Shown here: positions 7,522 through 14,113 of the stretch, in pieces
Position numbering within the stretch: the first letter of the stretch is position 1
Layout: every line of letters begins with the position of its first letter
DNA from: Helicobacter sp.
GTDB lineage: Bacteria > Campylobacterota > Campylobacteria > Campylobacterales > Helicobacteraceae
DNA: 14,113 nt
Assembly (NCBI GenBank): GCA_022766795.1
Contig: JALEPE010000093.1
Span: 1-14,113 of the forward strand
Direction of reading: 5' to 3'
Translations under genes and position numbers: made by a program
Notes under the pieces: model-generated
Told to the model about the DNA's origin: nothing
What the model saw: only the letters and a program-made list of their open reading frames with translations
Databases searched by the model: none

Positions 7522-7557
7522 ATGATAGATTGTTTCGGCTAAAGCCCTGCAATGACG
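7522..7557 (+). repeat. Dispersed palindromic repeat (copy C, best preserved)
   Basis: Between uvrB and the MidA-like gene. It starts ATGATAGATTG, holds the short self-pairing GGCTAAAGCC at its centre, and ends GCAATGACG. The outer ATTG/CAAT arms and inner GGCT/AGCC can fold into a hairpin. It shares its left end with copy B and its right end with copy A. Confidence 0.6.
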
Positions 7558-7573
7558 CAGTGATGAGTTTTTT

Positions 7574-9550
7574 CTACATCGCCCTTAACTTTGCAATCTC
7601 ATCGCGCAGTCTTGCGGCTTCCTCAAATTCTAGCTTTTTCGCCGCTTCGTGCATTTGTCGGCTTAGTTCCTTGACGAGTTTTTCGCGTTCGCTTTTTGGC
7701 ATTTTGTCCTTGCTTTTCTTTGCTTTTTCATAAAGGATTCCTAAATCTTGGTTTTTCAAATCCTCATCAAGCTTTCTTGAAACGCTCTGTGGTGTGATAT
7801 TGTGCGCCTTATTGTAGGCTTCTTGTTTATTGCGGCGATAGTCTGTAACTTCCATTGCCTTTTGCATAGAGGGTGTGATTTTGTTTGCAAAGAGCAAGAC
7901 GCGCCCATTGACATTTCTAGCAGCTCGCCCCATTGTTTGAATCAAGCTTGTTTCACTGCGTAAAAATCCCTCTTTGTCGGCGTCTAAAATTGCAACCAAA
8001 GAAACTTCGGGTAAATCCAATCCCTCACGCAACAAGTTGATTCCTACTAAAATATCAAACTCTCCCGCCCTTAAAGCGCGAATGATTTGATTGCGTTCAA
8101 TGGCGTCAATGTCGCTGTGCATATAGCGCACCTTTAATCCCAAATCGTTATAATATTTTGTGAGTTCCTCTGCCATTTTTTTTGTGAGTGCGGTTACAAG
8201 CACTCTCTCCCCGCGCGCAATCACTTCCTTTGCCCTATCGTGTAGAATCTCCACTTGCCTATCCACTTCTAGCACTTCATACACGGGGTCTAGCAAACCT
8301 GTCGGGCGGATTAACTGCTCTGCGGTGTGTACTCCACTTAAGTCTAGCTCTTTTTGTGCGGGAGTTGCAGAGACAAACAAGAAATGCGGGGCTTTGTGGA
8401 TAAATTCCTCGTATTTTAAAGGACGATTATCTAGCGCACTAGGGAGGCGGAATCCATATTCTACTAAGACTTCCTTGCGGCTTCTATCTCCTGCATACAT
8501 TCCGCCAAATTGCGGCAAACTCACGTGGCTTTCATCTACGATGAGCAAATAAGGCTTATTTTTTTGCTCAAAATAATCTAGTAGAGAATAGGGCGTCTCG
8601 CCGGGCTTTTTGCCTGTTAAATGCCGCGCATAATTTTCAATCCCCTTGCAGATTCCTGTGGCACTAATCATCTCTAAATCAAATTCAGTGCGCGACTTTA
8701 ACCGCTCGTATTCTACCATTTTGCCCTGTGCCTTAAAAAATGCCAAACGTTCTTGCAGTTCTTTTTCTATGCTTTGAATCGCACTTTTAAGCCTCTCCTC
8801 ACCTACGATAAAGGGGTTTGCAGCATAAAGCACAAAAGATTCTAGCTTTTTCTTTAACGTTCTATCTACGGAATCTAAGAGGCTAAGGGATTCTAATTCA
8901 TCACCAAAAAACTCCAAGCGCAGAATCTCGTCCTCACTATATGCGGGATAAATATCTATCACTTCGCCATTGACACGAAAATCTCCCCTATCAAAAAAAT
9001 TATCGTTGCGTTTATAGCCCATTTCTACAAGGCGCAACAAAAGCGACTTTTGGTGGTATTGCACCCCTGTTTCAAATTTTTCAATCATTTCTAAATATTC
9101 TTTAGGATTCCCCAAACCGTAATTTGCCGATACAGACGCTACTACAATGCTATCTTCATAGGCTAAAAGGGAAGTGGTAGCAGAAAGCCTCAACCGCTCT
9201 AGTTCCTCATTAATGCTAGAATCTTTTTCGATAAATAAATCTTGACGCGGAATATAGGCTTCGGGCTGATAATAATCAAAGTGTGAGATGAAATATTCTA
9301 CGTGATTTTTAGGAAAGAATCCCTTAAACTCGCTGTAAAGTTGCGCGGCTAGAGTTTTGTTGTGCGTCATAATTAAAGTTGGCATTTGTAGAGATTCTAT
9401 AATATGCGCCATAGAAAAGGTTTTGCCACTGCCGGTTACGCCGATGAGTGTTTGGTATTGACTGCCCTTGCGTATGAATCCGCTTAGAGTTTTAATCGCT
9501 TCGGGCTGATCTCCTGAGGGCTTAAACGGGGAATAAAGTTGAAACATCAT
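7574..9550 (-). CDS. uvrB: Excinuclease ABC subunit B (UvrB)
   Basis: DNA-damage-verifying helicase-like subunit of nucleotide excision repair; it is loaded by UvrA and then directs UvrC incision. It has 658 residues, the normal length. Walker A GVTGSGKT is at 37-44, the damage-probing beta-hairpin region YYQPEAYIPRQDLFIEKD at 93-110, DESH at 339-342, VSATP at 393-397, LLREGLDLPEVSLV around 506-519 and motif VI QTMGRAAR at 538-545. A C-terminal UVR motif that binds UvrC/UvrA lies at about 625-655. The sequence is close to H. pylori UvrB. Two adjacent Met codons open the gene. AAAGG at 9559-9555 is four bases before the first and seven before the second, so 9547 may be the true start. It is divergent from hcp and upstream of the MidA-like gene. 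Confidence 0.97.
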   Translation of the reverse strand: MMFQLYSPFKPSGDQPEAIKTLSGFIRKGSQYQTLIGVTGSGKTFSMAHIIESLQMPTLIMTHNKTLAAQLYSEFKGFFPKNHVEYFISHFDYYQPEAYIPRQDLFIEKDSSINEELERLRLSATTSLLAYEDSIVVASVSANYGLGNPKEYLEMIEKFETGVQYHQKSLLLRLVEMGYKRNDNFFDRGDFRVNGEVIDIYPAYSEDEILRLEFFGDELESLSLLDSVDRTLKKKLESFVLYAANPFIVGEERLKSAIQSIEKELQERLAFFKAQGKMVEYERLKSRTEFDLEMISATGICKGIENYARHLTGKKPGETPYSLLDYFEQKNKPYLLIVDESHVSLPQFGGMYAGDRSRKEVLVEYGFRLPSALDNRPLKYEEFIHKAPHFLFVSATPAQKELDLSGVHTAEQLIRPTGLLDPVYEVLEVDRQVEILHDRAKEVIARGERVLVTALTKKMAEELTKYYNDLGLKVRYMHSDIDAIERNQIIRALRAGEFDILVGINLLREGLDLPEVSLVAILDADKEGFLRSETSLIQTMGRAARNVNGRVLLFANKITPSMQKAMEVTDYRRNKQEAYNKAHNITPQSVSRKLDEDLKNQDLGILYEKAKKSKDKMPKSEREKLVKELSRQMHEAAKKLEFEEAARLRDEIAKLRAM

Positions 9551-9575
9551 CTAGCCTTTAAAAATTAAAAACTGC

Positions 9576-9592
9576 ATTTTAACAAAATTCTA
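9576..9592 (-). promoter_or_regulatory. Candidate uvrB promoter -10 boxes
   Basis: On the - strand two -10-like hexamers lie upstream of uvrB: TAAAAT (9581-9576) and TAGAAT (9592-9587). The sequence does not decide between them. Either would give a short leader containing the AAAGG at 9559-9555. Confidence 0.4.
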
Positions 9593-9602
9593 AAATTTTC
9601 TC

Positions 9603-9616
9603 TTAACATTAATCAA
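9603..9616 (+). promoter_or_regulatory. Candidate Crp/Fnr-family (NssR-like) operator upstream of hcp
   Basis: TTAAC-ATTA-ATCAA is two five-base half-sites with a four-base spacer. The left half equals the TTAAC half-site I recall for C. jejuni NssR (TTAAC-N4-GTTAA). The right half equals the Fnr-type ATCAA. Its centre (9609.5) is about 41.5 bases before the start expected from the -10 box at 9639-9644, the class II activator position. The match is by eye and the right half is imperfect for NssR. Confidence 0.45.
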
Positions 9617-9638
9617 TTTATTTTTTTAGAAAAAATCT

Positions 9639-9675
9639 TAATATTGCGCCCTAAAAATTTTACAATGCAAAAGGA
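9639..9675 (+). promoter_or_regulatory. hcp promoter -10 box and Shine-Dalgarno
   Basis: TAATAT at 9639-9644 is a good -10 box. AAGGA at 9671-9675 lies six bases before ATG 9682. A TACAAT at 9661-9666 is too close to the gene to leave a usable leader. Confidence 0.5.
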
Positions 9676-9681
9676 TTAAAA

Positions 9682-11004
9682 ATGAGTGAATCTTTATCAA
9701 TGTTTTGCCATCAATGTGAAATGAGCGCACCAGGCGGATGTGGCTCAAAAGGACAAAGTAAAGGAACATGCGGCAAAACCGATACTCTAGCATTATTGCA
9801 AGATACAATGGTATTTGGCTTAAAAGGACTTAGCGCATATAGACACCATGCACATGAGCTTGGAGCTGATACTAGCGCAGTGGATAGAATTATGGCAGAT
9901 ACACTTTATTTCACGCTTACAAATTCAAATTTTAACTTTGAAGAACACATCAAGCAACTTATGAAAGTGGGTAATGCAGGTGTAGAAATGATGAATATTT
10001 TAAGCGACGCACACACTGCAAAATTTGGAATCCCAACTCCCATTCGTGTTAGTCAAAACAAAGTGGAAGGTAAAGCGATTCTAGTAAGCGGACATAATCT
10101 ACATGCCCTAGATGCACTACTAAAAGCAACAGAAGGCAAAGGAATTAATATCTACACGCACAGCGAAATGCTACCAGCACATGGATATCCACATTTACGC
10201 AAATATCCACATTTAAAAGGAAATATCGGCAAAGCGTGGTTTGATCAAACTAAACTTTTTAATGATTTTAAAGGCGCAATTTTAATGACAACAAACTGCA
10301 TTGTGCCATTAAAATCAAACTGCACTTATAGTGAACGTTTATTTGGCTATTCTATCGCAGGAACAGATGGAATCAGACATATAGAAAATGATGATTTTGC
10401 TCCACTCATTGATTGTGCGCTAAAATGTGGAGATATTAGTGGATTTAATAGTGATGAAACTCTAATTACAGGCGGACATTACAAAGGCATTTTAGAGCTT
10501 GCACCACAAATTTTAGAAGCAATTAATTCTGGTAAAATCCGTCGCTTTTTTGTGATTGCAGGCTGTGATGCTCCAGGTAAAGACAGAGAGTATTATAGAG
10601 AATTAGCTCTTAGTGTGCCTAAAGATTGCGTGATTTTAACTTCAAGCTGTGGTAAATTTAGATTTAATGATGTGGATTTTGGTAATATTGCAGGGATTCC
10701 ACGTTATATTGATCTTGGACAATGCAACGATAGTAATGGTGCGGTAAAAATTGCTATGGCACTAAGTCAAGCCACAGGAATCGCAATTAATGATTTGCCG
10801 CTTTCTATTGTTTTGATGTGGATGGAACAAAAAGCTGTCATTATTCTTCTTGCATTGCTAAGTCTTGGGGTGAAAAATATCAATGTAGGACCAAGTTTGC
10901 CAGAGTTTTTTAATGAAGAGATTCTAAATTTCTTAGTAGAAAACTTTAATTTACGTTTAATTAGTGGCGATGCACAAGCAGATTTAAAACACTTCTTAGG
11001 CTAA
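9682..11004 (+). CDS. hcp: Hybrid cluster protein (hydroxylamine / NO reductase), short class III form
   Basis: Iron-sulfur protein that reduces hydroxylamine in vitro and is linked to NO detoxification under anaerobic nitrosative stress. N-terminal cluster Cys are C9, C12, C20 and C30. All hybrid-cluster ligands of the family can be placed: H138, E162, C206, C295 (the persulfide Cys, in VIAGCDAPG), C323, C348, E382 and K384 (in WMEQKAV). The protein has 440 residues against about 550 for E. coli and Desulfovibrio forms; the loss is about 85-100 residues between the N-terminal cluster and GHNLHALD, as in class III Hcp. The Cys spacing x2, x7, x9 is looser than the usual pattern. AAGGA before ATG 9682 supports that start over Met7. 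It is a single-gene unit with its own promoter and terminator; no hcr reductase is adjacent. Codon use looks poorer in GCG/CGC than uvrB or the ABC-F gene. Confidence 0.95.
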   Translation: MSESLSMFCHQCEMSAPGGCGSKGQSKGTCGKTDTLALLQDTMVFGLKGLSAYRHHAHELGADTSAVDRIMADTLYFTLTNSNFNFEEHIKQLMKVGNAGVEMMNILSDAHTAKFGIPTPIRVSQNKVEGKAILVSGHNLHALDALLKATEGKGINIYTHSEMLPAHGYPHLRKYPHLKGNIGKAWFDQTKLFNDFKGAILMTTNCIVPLKSNCTYSERLFGYSIAGTDGIRHIENDDFAPLIDCALKCGDISGFNSDETLITGGHYKGILELAPQILEAINSGKIRRFFVIAGCDAPGKDREYYRELALSVPKDCVILTSSCGKFRFNDVDFGNIAGIPRYIDLGQCNDSNGAVKIAMALSQATGIAINDLPLSIVLMWMEQKAVIILLALLSLGVKNINVGPSLPEFFNEEILNFLVENFNLRLISGDAQADLKHFLG

Positions 11005-11007
11005 CTT

Positions 11008-11029
11008 ATAGGCACAAATGTGTGCCTAT
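11008..11029 (+). terminator. Hairpin terminator after hcp
   Basis: A perfect nine-base stem, ATAGGCACA (11008-11016) with TGTGCCTAT (11021-11029), around a four-base loop, starts three bases after the hcp stop. The tail (TATCACTT) is only weakly T-rich, so it may be leaky. Confidence 0.7.
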
Positions 11030-11055
11030 TATCACTTAACAAAACTTTCTAAAAC

Positions 11056-11116
11056 TTGCACAAACTCTAAATTTTAGCTAGAATCTCTCCCAAAAATAAA
11101 AAGCATAATTAAGGAA
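11056..11116 (+). promoter_or_regulatory. Promoter and Shine-Dalgarno of the ABC-F gene
   Basis: TAGAAT (11079-11084), preceded by GC, is a good -10 box. TTGCAC (11056-11061) lies 17 bases upstream and may be a partial -35. AAGGAA (11111-11116) is four bases before ATG 11121. Confidence 0.5.
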
Positions 11117-11120
11117 AACT

Positions 11121-12722
11121 ATGGTTCAAATTACCGGGCTTGGTATGCAATATGCAACAAAAAAACTCTTTGAAAATGTGAATTTAAAACTAGATAAGGG
11201 CAAGAGATATGGGCTAATTGGCGCAAATGGCGCGGGAAAATCTACCTTTTTGAAAATCCTTAGCGGCGAGATTGAACACACGAGTGGCGATATTGCTTTT
11301 GATCCTAATGCGAGACTTGGGGTTTTGGGGCAGAATCAATTTGCCTTTGAGGAATTTAGCATTAAAGATTGCGTTCTTTTTGGCAACAAGCGACTTTATG
11401 ACGCGGTAAAAGAGAAGGAATCGCTCTACAATGCGGGAGATTTTAGCGATGCGGTGAATGAGCGTTTAGGCGAGTTAGAGATGATTTGTGCAGAGGAAGA
11501 CCCTACCTATGAATATGATGTGCAAATAGAAAAGATTTTAGAGGATTTAGGATTCCCCGCTTCTATGCAAGGGGAGCTAATGAAAACGCTCACGGGTGGG
11601 GATAAATTCAAGGTGCTTTTGGCACAAGTTTTGTTTCCAAAGCCTGATATTTTATTTTTAGACGAGCCGACAAACAACCTTGACTTAAAGGCGATTAGCT
11701 ACTTAGAGGAGCAGCTTAAACGGCACGATGGGACGCTTGTTGTCATCTCACACGATAGGCATTTCTTAAATAGCGTTTGCACACATATTTTGGATTTGGA
11801 TTTTAAAAGTGTGCGTGAGTTTAGCGGTAACTACGATGATTGGTATATCGCCTCCACGCTGATTGCTAAGCAGCAAGAAATGGAGCGCAACAAAAAGCTA
11901 AAAGAAAAGGAGGAGCTAGAATCCTTTATTGCGCGATTCTCGGCAAATGCGAGTAAGGCACGACAAGCCACAAGCAGACAAAAGCAGCTAGAAAAGTTAG
12001 ACATTAAAAACTTAGAAGTCTCTAGCCGCAGAGATCCAAGCATTGTGTTTAAGCCCAACCGCACGATTGGAAATGAAGCTTTAAATATTGAGAATCTCTC
12101 CTTTAGTTATGGGGATTTGTGCGTTTTAAAGAATCTTAACCTTACGATTCTACCCGGCGATAAAATCGCACTCATCGGACGCAATGGAATCGGAAAAACA
12201 ACTTTTTGCGAGCTGATTTGCGAGAATCTTAAGCCTCAAAATGGAAGCATCAAATGGGGTGCAACCATTGAGCGTGGCTACTTTCCACAAAACACAACCG
12301 AGCGGATTCAAGGAGAGGAAACACTCTATGAATGGTTAAGGAATTTTGATAAGAAAAAGGAAGCCGGAGAGATTCGCAATGCACTTGGAAGAATGCTTTT
12401 TAATGGAGAGGAGCAAGAAAAAGGTGTCGGCGCACTTAGTGGAGGCGAGAAGCACCGCATAATGCTTAGTAAGCTAATGCTAGAGGGTGGGAACTTCCTT
12501 GTGCTAGATGAACCCACAAATCATTTGGATTTGGAGGCGATTATCGCGCTAGGCGAGGCACTCTACAAATACAGCGGGAATGTGATTTGCATAAGCCACG
12601 ATAGAGAGCTCATTGACGCGTATGCGAATCGGATTATCGAGTTTAAAGAAAACAACGAGGTAGTGGATTTTCGCGGAAGCTATGAGGAATATCTTGCGCA
12701 AGGAGAGGCAAATGCTCTTTAG
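11121..12722 (+). CDS. ybiT: ABC-F family ATPase, YbiT-type
   Basis: Soluble twin-ATPase ABC-F protein without membrane segments; such proteins act at the ribosomal E site on translation rather than in transport. It has 533 residues (E. coli YbiT 530). The first cassette has Walker A GANGAGKS (34-41), signature LTGGD (157-161), Walker B FLDEP (179-183) and His211. A charged coiled linker (about 245-310) carries the FSANASKARQATSR block (273-286) typical of YbiT. The second cassette has GRNGIGKT (353-360), LSGGE (439-443), VLDEP (461-465) and His493. Wording along the whole protein follows E. coli YbiT closely, for example RYGLIGANG, FAFEEF and SHDRHFLNSVCTH. From memory, H. pylori has a like gene (HP0853) near its algI/patA gene, which agrees with the MBOAT gene here. 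Its last 11 bases overlap that gene. An antibiotic-resistance role is unlikely; it is a widespread housekeeping subtype. Confidence 0.93.
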   Translation: MVQITGLGMQYATKKLFENVNLKLDKGKRYGLIGANGAGKSTFLKILSGEIEHTSGDIAFDPNARLGVLGQNQFAFEEFSIKDCVLFGNKRLYDAVKEKESLYNAGDFSDAVNERLGELEMICAEEDPTYEYDVQIEKILEDLGFPASMQGELMKTLTGGDKFKVLLAQVLFPKPDILFLDEPTNNLDLKAISYLEEQLKRHDGTLVVISHDRHFLNSVCTHILDLDFKSVREFSGNYDDWYIASTLIAKQQEMERNKKLKEKEELESFIARFSANASKARQATSRQKQLEKLDIKNLEVSSRRDPSIVFKPNRTIGNEALNIENLSFSYGDLCVLKNLNLTILPGDKIALIGRNGIGKTTFCELICENLKPQNGSIKWGATIERGYFPQNTTERIQGEETLYEWLRNFDKKKEAGEIRNALGRMLFNGEEQEKGVGALSGGEKHRIMLSKLMLEGGNFLVLDEPTNHLDLEAIIALGEALYKYSGNVICISHDRELIDAYANRIIEFKENNEVVDFRGSYEEYLAQGEANAL

Positions 12723-14113
12723 CTCCTTTGCCTTTATTTTTGCATTCCTGCCTTTAACGCTGTTAGGTTTTTATGCTTTAAAGTCTTTAGGGTATTTTCA
12801 ATTTGCCAAAGTGTTTTTAATGCTAGCAAGTTTATTTTTTATGGATATTTTAAAGTAGAATATATCTTTATTTTAATTTTCTCTGTTTTAATTAATTTTA
12901 CTTTAGCCAATTTGATTTTAAGACAAAATGCTAACAGAAATGGTCAATTATTCCTCATTCTTGGAATCGCCTTTAATCTCTTATTATTGGGTGGCTTTAA
13001 ATACACAGATTTTCTTTTAGAAAATTTCAATCTTTTCTCCAAACTTTTAAATTTAGATTTTAATATTCCTTTACCCCATATTCTTTTGCCTTTAGGATTG
13101 TCTTTTATCACATTCCAACAAATTGCTTTTTTGGTGGATTGCTATAAAAGAAGCGATATAGAATCCCTAATTAAAGTCAAACATATTGATTTTATAGATT
13201 ATGCACTCTTTATTAGCTTCTTTCCTCAACTCATTGCAGGACCAATTGTGCATCATAAAGAAATGATGCCACAATTTGCTGCGCTTTTAGATAAAGGCAA
13301 AGCTTTTGTGCATTGGGAATATATGGCAAAGGGTTTGTTTATCTTTAGCATAGGCTTATTTAAAAAAATCTATGTAGCGGATACTTTTGCGCTTTGGGCT
13401 AATAAAGGATTCTTTGTTGCAAGTAATGGTGGGGTGTTAAATATCTTTGAGGCTTGGGCAACAAGTTTATCTTATACCTTTCAAATTTATTTTGATTTTA
13501 GTGGGTATTGTGATATGGCAATTGGGCTTGGATTATTCTTTGGTATCGTATTGCCCATTAATTTTAACTCTCCTTATAAGTCTTTAAATATTGCAGAGTT
13601 TTGGAGAAGATGGCATATGACATTAGGGAGATTCTTAAAAGATTATCTCTATATTCCTCTAGGAGGCAATCGTAGTGGAAAACTATTAAACTTAAGGAAT
13701 CTCTTTATTGTTGCATTTTTAAGCGGAATATGGCACGGAGCCGGATGGGGATTTGTGATATGGGGAATCTTACACGGCGGTGCAATGTGTATCCATAGAA
13801 TCTATACTTATATTAAGCCAAATTGGAAATTCTTTGAAAGCATATTCTATAAGATTTTTGCTTGGTTTATTACGTTTAACTTTATTAACTTTGCTTGGGT
13901 ATTCTTCAGAGCAGAGAATCTAAAAGATGCATTGAGCATTATTCAATCAATGTTTGGCATTACTTGGGTGGAATTGCCTTATAAATTCTACTCAAGACTT
14001 AAAAGCACTTTTGCGCAAATTGATGGAACCAATGAAACACTTTTTATGATTATTCTTGCTTGTATTGTAGTTTTAAGCTTTAAAAATGGATTAGAGAGAA
14101 TGCGGGGATTACA
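12712..14113 (+). pseudogene. MBOAT-family O-acyltransferase (AlgI/PatA-like), frameshifted at a six-T run and 3' partial
   Basis: Membrane-bound O-acyltransferase that passes acyl groups across the inner membrane to polysaccharide or peptidoglycan. ATG 12712 lies inside the ABC-F gene with AGGAG (12701-12705) six bases upstream. The frame gives MLFSSFAFIFAFLPLTLLGF and ASLFF, then after T6 (12835-12840) stops at 12856-12858, 48 residues in. One more T, or a -1 slip, continues exactly as YGYFKVEYIF, the family pattern. That frame is open from 12840 to the window end, about 425 residues. It contains FFPQLIAGPIVHH, FDFSGYCDMAIGLG, FWRRWHMTLGRFLKDYLYIPLGGN and WHGAGWGFVIWGILHGG with the conserved catalytic His of LHG. 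H. pylori HP0855 (algI/patA, tied to peptidoglycan O-acetylation, from memory) is the nearest known relative. Whether this is a true null, a slippage gene or a sequence error cannot be settled here. Confidence 0.85.
12835..12840 (+). repeat. Six-T run at the MBOAT frameshift point
   Basis: T6 follows TTTA at codons 42-43 of the MBOAT frame. The upstream frame and the conserved downstream frame differ by exactly one base here, so this run is the natural place of the missing T or of a slip. Six bases is short for a classical contingency tract. Confidence 0.7.

Noticed and set aside
7461..7733. Plus-strand frame of 90 codons with a hydrophobic start
   Set aside because: Its second half is antisense to the conserved UvrB C-terminus and its first half covers the intergenic repeat; there is no family resemblance.
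12835..12841. Canonical programmed -1 frameshift heptamer (U UUU UUA) in the MBOAT gene
   Set aside because: The codon boundaries are TTT TTT A, not T TTT TTA, so the heptamer is out of register for standard tandem slippage; simple homopolymer slippage remains possible.
1..14113. CRISPR array, insertion sequence or prophage genes
   Set aside because: No regularly spaced direct repeats, transposase or integrase motifs were seen on either strand.

Overview
The window reads as chromosome of a Campylobacterota bacterium, most likely a non-pylori Helicobacter. DnaB carries the extra C-terminal segment known from Helicobacter. A dnaB/EI24-membrane-protein pair matches, from memory, the H. pylori pair HP1362/HP1363. 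UvrB, GatB and an AlgI/PatA-type MBOAT protein are also close to H. pylori proteins. Genes are tightly packed, the coding DNA is rich in the GGAATC string, and promoters are mostly -10 boxes in AT-rich DNA. A GspF/CtsF-type assembly protein, which H. pylori lacks, points away from H. pylori itself.

Layout. (1) 1-1524, + strand: the 3' part of a GspF/PilC-family inner-membrane gene, then a CatB-like hexapeptide O-acetyltransferase broken at a nine-G tract, the classic form of a phase-variable switch. (2) 1514-5172, - strand: gatB, an EI24/CysZ-type membrane protein and dnaB, packed with a 4-bp gap and a 23-bp overlap, so probably one operon. (3) 5315-6097, + strand: a ThiF/MoeB-type E1-like adenylyltransferase, divergent from gatB, with Ser where the family has its catalytic Cys. 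(4) 6098-6405: a 308-bp convergent intergenic region with remnants of a dispersed palindromic repeat; a further copy lies at 7522-7557. (5) 6406-9550, - strand: uvrB then a MidA/NDUFAF7-type methyltransferase. (6) 9682-11004, + strand: hcp (hybrid cluster protein, short class III form), with its own promoter, a Crp/Fnr-type half-palindrome centred near -41.5, and a hairpin terminator. (7) 11121-14113, + strand: a YbiT-type ABC-F ATPase overlapping the start of an MBOAT O-acyltransferase. The MBOAT gene is broken by a one-base deficit at a six-T run and continues past the window edge.

Most genes are housekeeping: replication, charging of Gln/Asn-tRNA, excision repair, cofactor or sulfur-carrier activation, ribosome-associated ATPase. 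The accessory signal lies in two surface-modification acyltransferases, each one base short in a homopolymer and each restored exactly by one added base, and in a nitrosative-stress hcp unit with a recognisable candidate operator. I see no CRISPR array, insertion sequence, tRNA, rRNA or wholly novel multi-gene system.
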